This document shows, piece after piece, positions 43,572 to 52,522 of a stretch of DNA of 64,000 nucleotides. The notes below the pieces were generated by a model, which searched no databases, had not been told where the DNA came from, and saw nothing but the letters and a program-made list of their open reading frames with translations. The first letter of the stretch is position 1; the number at the start of each line of letters is the position of its first letter. The position numbers and the translations under genes were made by a program. Source of the DNA: Bog-756 sp963845485 (GTDB lineage: Bacteria; Actinomycetota; Acidimicrobiia; Acidimicrobiales; RAAP-2); NCBI GenBank assembly GCA_963845485.1, contig CAWJSI010000003.1, positions 1 through 64,000 on the forward strand, written 5' to 3'.

Positions 43572-44387
43572 TTAGAGGTCGCCGAAGAAGTCGACGAGGG
43601 CCGCACCCACCTGGGCGGCATGGGTGAAGATGCCGAGGTGGCTGGCGCCGGGGATCTCCACGAAGCGGGATCCCGGGATGGCGTCGGCCGCCTCTTTGGC
43701 CCTGGCCGGTGGCGAATCGATGTCGTGCTCGAAGGCGAGGATGAGACAGGGCACCGAGACCGACGGCCACGCCCTGGTCCGCTCGAGGTCGTTGGACCAG
43801 GCCAGACAGGCTTCGTACTGACCGAGCCGGCCCGGGTTGGGCCAGGTGGGCTGGTTCTCCAGCAGGGTCAGCCAGGCCTCCACCACCTGGTCGTCTTGGA
43901 GGTCGTGGTTGGGCAGATAGCGGAGAGTCTCCGTCGCCGAGAACAGGGGTGGCATCGGACAGTCGAGACGGGCCAGGTCCCGCTCGACGGTGGTGACGGC
44001 CTTCTCCCATGCCGTAGCCACGTTGCAGCTGCCCATGAGGGCCGCACCGCGCACCCGCCCGGGGTGTTCGATGGCCAAGGTCTCGGTGACCCAGCCGCCC
44101 ATGGAGTGCCCGGCGATACGTACGGCGTCCATGCCGAGGTGGTCGAGGAGTCCGAGCGTGTCGTCCACCATGTCGGCGATGGCGTACGGGGCCGGCGGCG
44201 AAGACGAGGGGGCAACGCCCCGGTTGTCGAAGGTGACCACCGAGAACCCTGCCGCCGTCAGCACCGGGACCAGGCTGAACTGCCAAGCCATGGCGGGCTG
44301 GCTGCAACCGGCCACCAGCACGACGGGCTCGCCCTCGCCGACCACGTCATAGGCCAGGGTGACGTCGTCGACGATGACTTCGGGCAT
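43572..44387 (-). CDS. Alpha/beta hydrolase
   Basis: 271 residues. The nucleophile elbow is RIAGHSMGGWVTETLA (Ser in GHSMG), with VVLVAGCSQPAMAWQF before it, VTFDNRGVAPSSS, and the C-terminal Asp and His in EHDIDSPP and GASHLGIF. These are standard for the fold; substrate is unknown. ATG 44387 (MPEVIVDDVTLAYD) was preferred to a longer open frame beginning 12 codons earlier. It is divergent from the aldo-keto reductase. Confidence 0.87.
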   Translation of the reverse strand: MPEVIVDDVTLAYDVVGEGEPVVLVAGCSQPAMAWQFSLVPVLTAAGFSVVTFDNRGVAPSSSPPAPYAIADMVDDTLGLLDHLGMDAVRIAGHSMGGWVTETLAIEHPGRVRGAALMGSCNVATAWEKAVTTVERDLARLDCPMPPLFSATETLRYLPNHDLQDDQVVEAWLTLLENQPTWPNPGRLGQYEACLAWSNDLERTRAWPSVSVPCLILAFEHDIDSPPARAKEAADAIPGSRFVEIPGASHLGIFTHAAQVGAALVDFFGDL

Positions 44388-44511
44388 GGCGCCATGATGT
44401 CGTCCTCTCACGGCCGGGCACAAGCCGTGGGCATCGACTACCGGTGGCCTCGACCGTCACGTCGGCGTCCTTCCACGGCTGGTCCCACCCCGGTTCGAGT
44501 ACCGTGCAGGC

Positions 44512-45498
44512 ATGATCCCGGACCACTACACACTGGCCGGATCCGACGTCTCGGTCTCCGCACTCGGCGTGGGTACCTGGGCGTGGGGCGACCGCTCCAC
44601 CTGGGGCATGGGTGGCTACGACACCGACCTCACCAAGGACACCATCCGTGAGGCGTGGGAGGCCACCGTCGACGGCGGGGTCACCCTGTTCGACACCGCC
44701 GAGGTCTACGGAGGTGGCGAGAGCGAGCGGATCATCGGCTCGCTCTTGGCCACCGACCCCGAACGGGCCGGCGAAGTGGTGGTGGCCACCAAGTTCATGC
44801 CGTCCCCCTGGAAGCTCCAGGTGAGCGCGGCCCTGATGGCCTCGCTCCGGGCCTCGTTGGCCCGACTGGGTGTGTCGTCGGTGGGGCTCTACCAGATCCA
44901 CGGTCCCATCAGCCTCCGCTCCCACGCCGCTCTCGCCGAGGCTCTGGCCGAGGCCCATCAGGCTGGCCTGGTCGAGGCGGTCGGCGTCTCCAACTACTCG
45001 GTAAAAGAGACGCTGGCCATGGCGTCCGCCCTCGAGGCCCGAGGCATGAAGCTCGCCACCAACCAGATCGAGTTCTCGCTCCTGCGCCGTTCGCCCGAGA
45101 CCGGAGGGCTGCTGGCCGCCTGTCGGGACGCCGGGGTGCTGCCCCTGGCCTACTCGCCCATCGGGCAGGGCCGGCTCACCGGTAAGTACTCGGCCGCCAA
45201 TCCTCCCCCCGGCAAGCGCAACTTCTCGAACCACCCCATGGAGGTCGTGGACGGGGTGGTAGCCGAGCTCCGGCGGGTGGGGGAGAAGCACGGCGGCAAG
45301 CTCCCGAGCCAGGTCGCCCTCAACTGGGTGATGGCCAAAGGTGCCGTGCCCATCCCGGGTGCGAAGAACCGCGGCCAGGCCGAGGAGAACGCCGGGGCGC
45401 TGGGCTGGTCGGTCGACGAGGAGGACCTGGACCGCTTGGACCGAGTGGCACTGCCCGGGATCCGCACCTTCCAGAGCCGACTCTGGCAGCACGGCTGA
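44512..45498 (+). CDS. Aldo-keto reductase
   Basis: NADPH-dependent (alpha/beta)8-barrel oxidoreductase of 328 residues. The catalytic tetrad is visible: Asp61 and Tyr66 in TLFDTAEVYGGGESE, Lys94 in VVVATKFMPS and His130 in LYQIHGPIS. The cofactor-binding C-terminus VPIPGAKNRGQAEENAGALG is typical. The ATG at 44512 is preceded by a spacer of about 125 bases. It is divergent from the hydrolase and convergent with the HIRAN gene. Substrate unknown. Confidence 0.92.
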   Translation: MIPDHYTLAGSDVSVSALGVGTWAWGDRSTWGMGGYDTDLTKDTIREAWEATVDGGVTLFDTAEVYGGGESERIIGSLLATDPERAGEVVVATKFMPSPWKLQVSAALMASLRASLARLGVSSVGLYQIHGPISLRSHAALAEALAEAHQAGLVEAVGVSNYSVKETLAMASALEARGMKLATNQIEFSLLRRSPETGGLLAACRDAGVLPLAYSPIGQGRLTGKYSAANPPPGKRNFSNHPMEVVDGVVAELRRVGEKHGGKLPSQVALNWVMAKGAVPIPGAKNRGQAEENAGALGWSVDEEDLDRLDRVALPGIRTFQSRLWQHG

Positions 45499-45527
45499 CC
45501 GACCTTCCGGTGCGGTGCGGTGCGGCG

Positions 45528-46019
45528 TCAGTCCAACAGCGTGGCCTGGACGATGACGTGCATCGACCCGAGGACCGAGAGTCCGTGGCGCCGTCCGTTG
45601 CTGGACCACTCCATGAGGATGATCCCGCGGCCCGCCCGAGTCCCGGCTGGCGCCAGGCTGGTGGCGATCGTGGCCGGCACGTAGCCCACCCGTTGGCCGC
45701 CCCCGAAGATGGCTAGCGGGTTCCGGTCGGTGGCGTTGGCCGCCTCGGCCCGGATCTCCACGCTGCTGCCTGCCCGGAAGTGCGGAAGCTGCACGACATC
45801 GTCGTGGAACGAGACACCGGTGAGGCGGGTGCAGAACACGCCGGGCAGCACCGGGGACCGGCTGTCTTCGAACAGGGTGACTTTCCGTTCAGGGTCCAGG
45901 TAGGGCGTATAGCCCACACCGATGATCTCGCCGTCAGCCGCCTCGATGGTGCGCCGGTCCTCGGCCAGCCACACCCGCAGGACCGCACTCTCGCTGGCCC
46001 GACGGTCCCGGTCGGTCAC
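45528..46019 (-). CDS. HIRAN-domain protein (stand-alone)
   Basis: About 163 residues from GTG 46019, a weakly supported start. The middle resembles a HIRAN domain: LTGVSFHDDVVQLPHFRAG, SSVEIRAEAANATDRNPLAI and the terminal RVGYVPATIATSLAP. HIRAN domains recognise DNA ends or stalled forks and are usually fused to SNF2-type or nuclease domains; here no partner domain is visible. The C-terminus (IILMEWSSNGRRHGLSV) is well ordered. There is no operon context; 46020-46306 upstream holds no gene I can support. Confidence 0.6.
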   Translation of the reverse strand: MTDRDRRASESAVLRVWLAEDRRTIEAADGEIIGVGYTPYLDPERKVTLFEDSRSPVLPGVFCTRLTGVSFHDDVVQLPHFRAGSSVEIRAEAANATDRNPLAIFGGGQRVGYVPATIATSLAPAGTRAGRGIILMEWSSNGRRHGLSVLGSMHVIVQATLLD

Positions 46020-46306
46020 CGGGGCGTCTCCATCGTCAGTGAGGTGGCAAAGGCGCGTCCGGATCCCAGGTGTGATCGGCTGGACACGCGGCGCGGTGCC
46101 GCCGCGGCTCGCACGCCCCGCATCGTTCGGTGTCCTCCGGCTGCCATCTCCTCTGGCATACGCTGCCTCCCTCGGTGTGCCCCTACCGTGCCACGAGGCA
46201 CGCGGCGTGAGCCGGTGCTCGGGTCCCCTGTCCATCGCGGCCCAGATTGTGCCACCTGTGGGGTCCGGTCCGGTCCCATGGGCGACGATGGCCCCGAACG
46301 AGGGTG

Positions 46307-46693
46307 CTACGCCGGGATCAGCTCGATCCGGTTGCCGAACGGGTCGTCCACGTACCACTGCGGTTTCCCGGGAACGTCCTCGGTTTTGCGGGTGGGGTGC
46401 CCTGCTGCCTCCAGCACGAGGCAGAGGGCCTCGAGGTTCTCCACCCGGAGACCGGGATGGGCTTTCTTGGCCGGCCGGAAGTCCTCCTCGACGCCCAGGT
46501 GGACCTTGGCCGTTCCGAGTTCGAACCAGCCGCCTCCCCGCACCGCCAACTCGGGTGGCTTGTGGACCCGGGGGAGTCCCAACAGGCCGGCAAAGAACGC
46601 CTCGGCCTGAGCATCGGCCTCCGGGCCGGGCGGCATGGCCAGTTGCACATGGTCGATGCCCACGACCCGGGGCTCGGATCCGGAACCCGTCAT
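46307..46693 (-). CDS. VOC (glyoxalase) superfamily protein
   Basis: 128 residues from ATG 46693 with a GGAGGT site. The metal-coordinating paired-barrel fold shows GIDHVQLAMPPGPEADAQAE at the start and YVDDPFGNRIELIPA at the end, the usual His/Glu framing of the family. It overlaps the stop of the neighbouring VOC gene (ATGA). Function is unknown; the family includes lyases, dioxygenases and resistance proteins. Confidence 0.85.
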   Translation of the reverse strand: MTGSGSEPRVVGIDHVQLAMPPGPEADAQAEAFFAGLLGLPRVHKPPELAVRGGGWFELGTAKVHLGVEEDFRPAKKAHPGLRVENLEALCLVLEAAGHPTRKTEDVPGKPQWYVDDPFGNRIELIPA

Positions 46694-47115
46694 GGTGTAC
46701 CTCCTTCGATAGGCCCACGGGAGTCCCTTCGGAGTGGATGGTCGACGGGAACCTCCACCAGGTGGATGCGGAGGCCGTCGGGGTCGTCGATCCAGGCCTC
46801 CACCAGCCCCCACGGCTCGACAACGGCAGCTCTGGCCACGGGGACACCCCGCCCTGTTAGTTCGGTGAGTGTGTGGTCGAGGTCCCGCACCTGGAGCCAC
46901 AGGACGACCGACCTGGAGCCCGACCCGGCGACCGGTGATCCCCCGCCGCCCCCGGTGACCTCGATCAGACCGCCTCCGACGAAGAAGACCACACCCCGGT
47001 GAGCGCCCTCACCGAACTCACGGGACACGGCCAGGCCGAGGCCGTCCCTGTAGAAAGCGAGGGTGCGATCGAGGTCGCTCGGATGGATGATCGTTCGACT
47101 GCTCAGTACTTCCAT
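46690..47115 (-). CDS. VOC (glyoxalase) superfamily protein
   Basis: 141 residues. The N-terminal HPSDLDRTLAFYRDGLGLAVS and the C-terminal GLVEAWIDDPDGLRIHLVEVP are glyoxalase/bleomycin-resistance-fold motifs. It is the first gene of a two-VOC operon, overlapping the next by 4 bases. The two differ enough in sequence that they are not a recent duplication. Confidence 0.85.
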   Translation of the reverse strand: MEVLSSRTIIHPSDLDRTLAFYRDGLGLAVSREFGEGAHRGVVFFVGGGLIEVTGGGGGSPVAGSGSRSVVLWLQVRDLDHTLTELTGRGVPVARAAVVEPWGLVEAWIDDPDGLRIHLVEVPVDHPLRRDSRGPIEGGTP

Positions 47116-47251
47116 GGCTGCTCTTCCCCAGCGGTGCTGTGGTCCGGGTCACGACCCTCGTGAGGGGCGCTCGTGGTCCGGGCTCGTGGGGTCTCGGCCC
47201 CTCGGGGCACGGTACACCGGGCGGTGCGGGCCGTGCGGGCGGCCGGTGCGC

Positions 47252-47671
47252 TCAGTACGTGGTGGCGGGGATCCGGTCGGCCGAGCCGTTCCGGACGTCG
47301 TTGAGCAACCGTTGGCTGGCAGCCAGTGCGGAGAGATCGCCCCGAACCCGGATGCGCCCAGCGGTCAACGCCTCCGCGGGGGAAAGCTCGCCCCGTGACA
47401 GAGCGGCGGCATCGTCATAGGCAAGCACGATGGTCACATCCGGGCCGGCGCCGGATCCATCCGTCGCACCGCCACTGTCAAGGGTGAGGCGGACGGCACC
47501 GGCCTCGATCTGCATGACCAGTCGGACGTCGCCGTCGGGCGTCCCGTGGACCTCTTGGACCACGGTGACGTGGCCGTCCGCCAGCGTCGAGTCGGCTTCT
47601 GCCGGCGCCGGCAACGAGGTGAGGGCAGTGTTCCACTCCTCGACCCACTCGGGGGTGAGGAAACGGGCCAT
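47252..47671 (-). CDS. SCP2 sterol-binding-like domain protein
   Basis: 139 residues. The start MARFLTPEWVEEWNTAL and the end LSALAASQRLLNDVRNGSA, with GRIRVRGDLSALAAS between, match the SCP2-like lipid-binding fold seen in many actinobacterial proteins. A tunnel for a lipid is implied; the ligand is unknown. It follows sdhB by 52 bases on the same strand and may be read with the sdh operon. Confidence 0.78.
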   Translation of the reverse strand: MARFLTPEWVEEWNTALTSLPAPAEADSTLADGHVTVVQEVHGTPDGDVRLVMQIEAGAVRLTLDSGGATDGSGAGPDVTIVLAYDDAAALSRGELSPAEALTAGRIRVRGDLSALAASQRLLNDVRNGSADRIPATTY

Positions 47672-47723
47672 CAGCGTGCGGTGCCAGTGGTAAGGCGTGA
47701 CCCAGGAACCGCCGACACCCGGT

Positions 47724-48665
47724 TCAGCCCGAAGGCGCGTCGTCGAGGCTGATGACGGTGCTTCCCGATTCCACCTCGAGCGGCTGGTGAGGTGCGGGGA
47801 CCCCGTGGACCTCGACAGCAGGTTGCACCGCGGCGGGACCGGTGGCCGGAGAGTCGACGGCGGCCTCGGCGGGTGTCCGCTTGCTCCGGTTCAGGATCTT
47901 CCGTCCCAGCCATGCCACCGGGTCGTACTTGGCGTCGACCACCCGTTCCTTGAGGGGGATGATGGCGTTGTCAGTGATCTTGATGTGCTCGGGGCACACC
48001 TCGGTGCAGCACTTGGTGATGTTGCACTTGCTCAGGCCCTGCTCCTCTTGGAGGAGCTCGCGACGGTCGTTGACGTCGAGGGGATGCATCTCCAGCTCCG
48101 CCGAACGGGCGAAAAACCGAGGCCCGGCGAAGGCCGTCTTGTTCTCCTCGTGGTCGCGCATCACATGGCAGACGTCCTGGCACAAGAAGCACTCGATGCA
48201 CTTGCGGAACTCCTGGCTCCGCTCGACGTCGATCTGCTGCATCCGGTAGCCGCCCGCTTCGACCTCGTCGGCTGTCTTCTCGCGGGGCTGGAACGGCGGG
48301 ATTCGCTTGGCCACCTCGTAGTTGTACGACACGTCGGTGACCAGGTCGCGCAGTATGGGGAACGTCCGCATGGGTGCCACGGTGACCGTCTCGCCCGGCG
48401 GCAGCGTGTCCATACGGGTCATGCACATGAGGGAGGGAAGCCCGTTGATCTCCGCCGAGCACGAGCCGCACTTGCCGGCCTTGCAGTTCCAGCGGCACGC
48501 CAGGTCGGGAGCTTTGGTCGCCTGGACGCGGTGGATGACGTCGAGGACCACCTCACCCTCGACCGACGGCATGACGTAGTCGGTGAACTGGCCACCCGTC
48601 TCGTCGCCGCGCCACAGGCGCATGGTGATCTCGCCACCGTCGGCTGCCTCGTGTTCTTCGGCCAT
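47724..48665 (-). CDS. sdhB: Succinate dehydrogenase / fumarate reductase iron-sulfur subunit
   Basis: Electron-transfer subunit of complex II. The N-terminal 2Fe-2S ligands are in CRWNCKAGKCGSCSAEING, and the C-terminal clusters use CIECFLCQDVCHVMRD and CNITKCCTEVCPEHIKI. It has 313 residues, longer than usual because of a C-terminal tail of about 50 Ala/Pro/Val-rich residues after GRKILNRSKRTP. Its ATG overlaps the sdhA TAA (TAATG), so the two are coupled. Confidence 0.95.
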   Translation of the reverse strand: MAEEHEAADGGEITMRLWRGDETGGQFTDYVMPSVEGEVVLDVIHRVQATKAPDLACRWNCKAGKCGSCSAEINGLPSLMCMTRMDTLPPGETVTVAPMRTFPILRDLVTDVSYNYEVAKRIPPFQPREKTADEVEAGGYRMQQIDVERSQEFRKCIECFLCQDVCHVMRDHEENKTAFAGPRFFARSAELEMHPLDVNDRRELLQEEQGLSKCNITKCCTEVCPEHIKITDNAIIPLKERVVDAKYDPVAWLGRKILNRSKRTPAEAAVDSPATGPAAVQPAVEVHGVPAPHQPLEVESGSTVISLDDAPSG

Positions 48666-50501
48666 TAGGTCGCCTCCTCGAACAGTTCCTTGAGATCGTC
48701 AGGCATCACCGGTATCGGCTCGGGTGTGGCGGTGATGGTGCGGATCGAGGGCGTGCCGCCCACGCCGCCGGTACCGCCATCCTTGATGCGCTGGACGAAG
48801 TTGACCGAACCCATCTCCGCCACCGGCTTCGGGTAGTCGTCACGGGTGTGACCACCTCGACTCTCCTTGCGGTTGATGGCCCCGAGGGTCGTGCAGCGCG
48901 AGACGCTGAGCATGGACGGCAGGTCGGTCGTCAGGTTCCAGCCCGGGTTGTACTTGCGTCCACCGCTGAGGGAGACCTGGTTGGCCCGGTCCTCTAGCTC
49001 GTCGAGCTTGCCGATGGCCTCGTCCAGCTCCGAGCCCGTACGGATGATCCCGACCAGGCTCTGCATGGTGGCCTGGAGGTCGTGCTGGATGTCGTAGGGG
49101 TTCTCCCCGTTCTCCCGCTCGAACGGGGCCACGGCGGCATCGATGGCCGCACTGATCTGACCCTCGTCGAGGGTGACCGATCCGGAGCGGTCCGTGGCGA
49201 ACTCGGCCGCACCGATGCCGGCCCGGCGTCCGAACACCAAGAGATCCGAGAGCGAGTTGCCGCCGAGGCGGTTGGCCCCGTGCATGCCTCCGGCCACCTC
49301 ACCGGCGGCGAAGAGTCCCGCCACCGTGGTGGCGGCGGAGTCAGCCTCCACTCGGACGCCACCCATGATGTAGTGACAGGTCGGCCCGACCTCCATGGCC
49401 TCGGCGGTGATGTCCACGCCGGCGAGCTCTTTGAACTGGTGGTACATGGAGGGCAGGCGGCGACGGATGTCTTCGGCGCTGCGCCGCGTGGCGATGTCGA
49501 GGAACACGCCACCGTGCGGGCTGCCCCGGCCGGCCTTCACCTCGCTGTTGATGGAGCGGGCCACCTCGTCACGGGGGAGCAGTTCGGGCGGGCGCCTCCC
49601 GGCGCTGTGGTCGTCGTACCACTTGTCGCCCTCGTCCTCCGAGTCGGCCGTCTCGGCTGCGAACATCGGGGGGATGTAGTCGAACATGAAGCGCTTGCCC
49701 TCGGAGTTCCGTAGGACGCCACCGTCTCCCCGGACGCCCTCGGTCACGAGGATGCCGCGTACCGAGAGGGGCCAGACCATGCCCGTCGGGTGGAACTGCA
49801 CGCACTCCATGTCGATGAGATCGGCTCCGGCCCAGAGGGACATGGCGTGGCCGTCTCCGGTCGACTCCCACGAGTTGGACGTGTAGGTCCAGCTCTTGCC
49901 CACCCCGCCGGTCGCCATGACCACGGCCTTGGCCTTGAACACGACGAACTCACCAGAGGGGCGCCAGTAGCCGACCAGGCCCGAGACCGTGCCGTCCGTA
50001 TCGTGCAGGAGGCGGAGCACCTTCAGCTCCATGAAGACCTCGATGCCGTCGGCCACCGCCTTCTGCTGCAGCGTCCGGATGAGCTCGAGGCCGGTGCGGT
50101 CGCCGATGTGGGCCAATCGGGCGTAGCGGTGACCACCGAAGTCGCGCTCGAAGGATCAGCCCGTCCTTGGTCCGGTCGAACAGCGCACCCCAGTCCTCGA
50201 GCTCCCGCACCCGGTCGGGGGATTCCTGCGCGTGGAGCTGAGCCATGCGCCAGTTGTTGAGCATCTTCCCGCCACGCATGGTGTCCCGGAAGTGCACCTG
50301 CCAGCTGTCCTCGTCGTAGACGTTGCGGAGCGCCGCCGCCACACCACCTTCGGCCATGACCGTGTGCGCCTTGCCCAACAGGGACTTGCACACGAGGGCG
50401 GTCTTCAGCCCCCGGGACCGGGCCTCGATGGCGGCTCGCAGGCCGGCGCCACCGGCCCCGATGATGATGACATCGAACTCGTGGGTCTCGTACTCAGCCA
50501 T
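48665..50501 (-). CDS. sdhA: Succinate dehydrogenase flavoprotein subunit, with apparent frameshift near 50150-50154
   Basis: Catalytic FAD subunit of complex II. The N-terminus has IIIGAGGAGLRAAIEA and KAHTVMAEGGVAAALRN. The rest, in another frame, has AHIGDRTGLELIRTLQQKAV, CVQFHPTGMVWP-like MECVQFHPTGM, NRLGGNSLSDLLVFGRRAG and ESRGGHTRDDYP. The frames meet near 50150; dropping one T in the sense strand (CTTCGAG to CTCGAG) gives LILERDFGGHRYARL, as in other SdhA proteins. About 612 codons in all. I treat it as intact with an indel error. It overlaps sdhB by one base and starts 14 bases after sdhC. Confidence 0.9.
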
Positions 50502-50514
50502 GGGTCGATACCCC

Positions 50515-51351
50515 TTAGAAGTGGAAGCCGTAGTCGTGGATGGTCCCGCTGGCCACCAGACGCACGTAGAAGTCGGTGAAGGCCACGAAGACCAGGCTCA
50601 TCCATGCGAACAGCATGTGCCGGGCGTTGAGCGGCGTGAGGGCCTTCCAGATCCGGTGGCGGATGGGTGACCGGGAGAACTGCTTCACCCCACCACCGCA
50701 CAGGTGCCGACAGGCGTGGCAGCTGAGGGAGTAGAGCCACAACAGCGACGCGTTGATGATCAGCACCGCGGTGCCCACGCTGAACCCGATGCCGATCCCG
50801 GGCTGCCGGAAGGCCGTGATGGCGTCGATGGTGAGGATGACGTTGAAGACGAGGCCGAAGTAGAAGAAGTACCGGTGGACGTTCTGGAGCAGCAGCGGGA
50901 AGCGCGACTCCCCGGTGTAGGCGCCGTGGCCGTCGGATACCGCACACGCCGGCGGGGCCTGCCAGAAGGACCGGTAGTAGGCCTTGCGGTAGTAGTAGCA
51001 GGTCATCCGGAAACCGAGGGGGAAGATGAGGATCAGTAGGGCGGGCGAGATCGTCCACCAGGTGATCACCGTGCTCGGGTGGCTACCGGGCACGCAGCTG
51101 CCGGTGAGGCAGGGGGAGTAGAACGGCGAGATCAGGTCCCGGTGCAGCGTTGCGCCGGCGAAGTAGTTCTTGTTGACGAAGGCCGCCCAACTGGCGTAGA
51201 CGACGAACGCGGTGAGCACCGTCACGGTGACCAGCGGCTGGACCCAGTATCGGTCCTTGCGCAGCGTCGGCACATCGGGCCCGCCCCGGGCCCCACCCAG
51301 CACCACTGGGGTGACAGCCGGGTTCACTGGTGCGTCCTCCAACGTGGTCAC
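50515..51351 (-). CDS. sdhC: Succinate dehydrogenase membrane anchor subunit (Sdh1 type)
   Basis: 278 residues, five or so hydrophobic spans (PLVTVTVLTAFVVYASWAAF, TVITWWTISPALLILIFPLGF, YFFYFGLVFNVILTIDAI, VLIINASLLWLYSLSCHA, LFAWMSLVFVAFTDFYVRLV). Its size and the MTCYYYRKAYYRSFW segment match the large membrane subunit of the mycobacterial Sdh1 complex. It is the first gene of sdhC-sdhA-sdhB and is divergent from the LysR regulator. Confidence 0.88.
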   Translation of the reverse strand: MTTLEDAPVNPAVTPVVLGGARGGPDVPTLRKDRYWVQPLVTVTVLTAFVVYASWAAFVNKNYFAGATLHRDLISPFYSPCLTGSCVPGSHPSTVITWWTISPALLILIFPLGFRMTCYYYRKAYYRSFWQAPPACAVSDGHGAYTGESRFPLLLQNVHRYFFYFGLVFNVILTIDAITAFRQPGIGIGFSVGTAVLIINASLLWLYSLSCHACRHLCGGGVKQFSRSPIRHRIWKALTPLNARHMLFAWMSLVFVAFTDFYVRLVASGTIHDYGFHF

Positions 51352-51519
51352 GCCGTCTCCCTCGTCCTTCGCTCGTCTATGGGTCGGACTGCCGGCGGTC
51401 CCCGTGGTGGCCGACGGTGTGATCCCACGGCGGACGCGGCCGCGTCTACCGGCACAGGGTAGCGACTCCTCCCGCAGAAGTCGAAGACATATCTCATCTT
51501 GACGTCATAGGATCTGACT

Positions 51520-52449
51520 ATGCTCCCAGCCGTCCATCAGCTCCGGTATTTCCTGGCGGTGGCTGAAGATGGGCAGTTCACCCGGGCCGCGGCACGACTG
51601 GAGGTGGCCCAACCCTCGGTCAGCGCCCAGATCCGCCGACTCGAGAGTCTGCTCGGAACGCCGCTCTTCCACCGTGGCCCCGGCCCGGTCACGCTGACCG
51701 ATGCCGGTGCCACCCTCCTGCCCATCGCCCGCCGTGTGGTGGCCGACCTGGCGTCGATCGAAGACGAGATCTCCGGGCTCGAGCAGCTCCTGAGCGGCCA
51801 CGTGGCCGTAGGAGCCACCCCGAGCCTGAGCGCCACGCTGCTGCCCAACGTGCTCGGTCGGTTCCATCGCCTCTACCCCGGGGTGGCCATCCGGGTATCC
51901 GAACAGGGATCCCCGCAGTTGGTCGACGAACTGCTGGCCGGCACCCTGGATCTGGCCCTGGCCATCGCCCCGGTCCAGCTCCGGGGGCTGGTGAGCGCGG
52001 CCCTGGCCGAAGAGGAGTTGGTGGTGGTGACCACCCCCGACCATCCGCTCGTCCGCCGGCGGTCGGTCACCGTCCCGGAGCTGGCGGACCATCCCATGGT
52101 GATGTTCCGGCCCGGGTACGACCTGCGGACGTCGACCCTGGCCCTGTTCGCCCAGCACGGCGTGGAGCCGACGGTGGCCGTGGAGGGTGGCGAGATGGGC
52201 AGTGTCCTCGCCCTGGTGGCGGCCGGACTGGGTGCGGCGGTGGTACCCGGCATCGTGACCACCGGTGAGAGCCGGCTCCGGGTGACGAGGTTCCACAAGC
52301 CGCCTCCCACTCGCACCATCGCCTTGGTCCGTGGCGACGACCGGGTCCCGTCGAAGGCCGCCGAGGCCCTCGCCACCGCATTCACCGAGGGGATCACCGC
52401 GGCCGGTTGGCCCGGAGCCATGCCCCAGGGCATGCGGCTCCTCCGCTGA
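51520..52449 (+). CDS. LysR-family transcriptional regulator
   Basis: 309 residues. The winged helix is HQLRYFLAVAEDGQFTRAAARLEVAQPSVSAQIRRLE (in pieces RYFLAVAEDGQF and AQPSVSAQIRRLE), followed by the effector domain VAVGATPSLSATLLPNVL and ADHPMVMFRPGYD. The closest look is to the CynR/OxyR branch, but the ligand is unknown. The start lies 168 bases from divergent sdhC; the spacer is AT-richer than its surroundings and probably holds both promoters. Autoregulation and control of sdh are possible by position only. Confidence 0.87.
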   Translation: MLPAVHQLRYFLAVAEDGQFTRAAARLEVAQPSVSAQIRRLESLLGTPLFHRGPGPVTLTDAGATLLPIARRVVADLASIEDEISGLEQLLSGHVAVGATPSLSATLLPNVLGRFHRLYPGVAIRVSEQGSPQLVDELLAGTLDLALAIAPVQLRGLVSAALAEEELVVVTTPDHPLVRRRSVTVPELADHPMVMFRPGYDLRTSTLALFAQHGVEPTVAVEGGEMGSVLALVAAGLGAAVVPGIVTTGESRLRVTRFHKPPPTRTIALVRGDDRVPSKAAEALATAFTEGITAAGWPGAMPQGMRLLR

Positions 52450-52522
52450 GCCCGCCGATCCCGTGTTCGGGGGCCGGAGCTCGACGCTCCACGGCCGAAA
52501 CGTGGCGCGTAGGCTCGGAGCC

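Noticed and set aside
44491..44500. GGTTCGAG, like a tRNA T-loop
   Set aside because: Flanks do not pair as a T-stem and no other tRNA arms are present.
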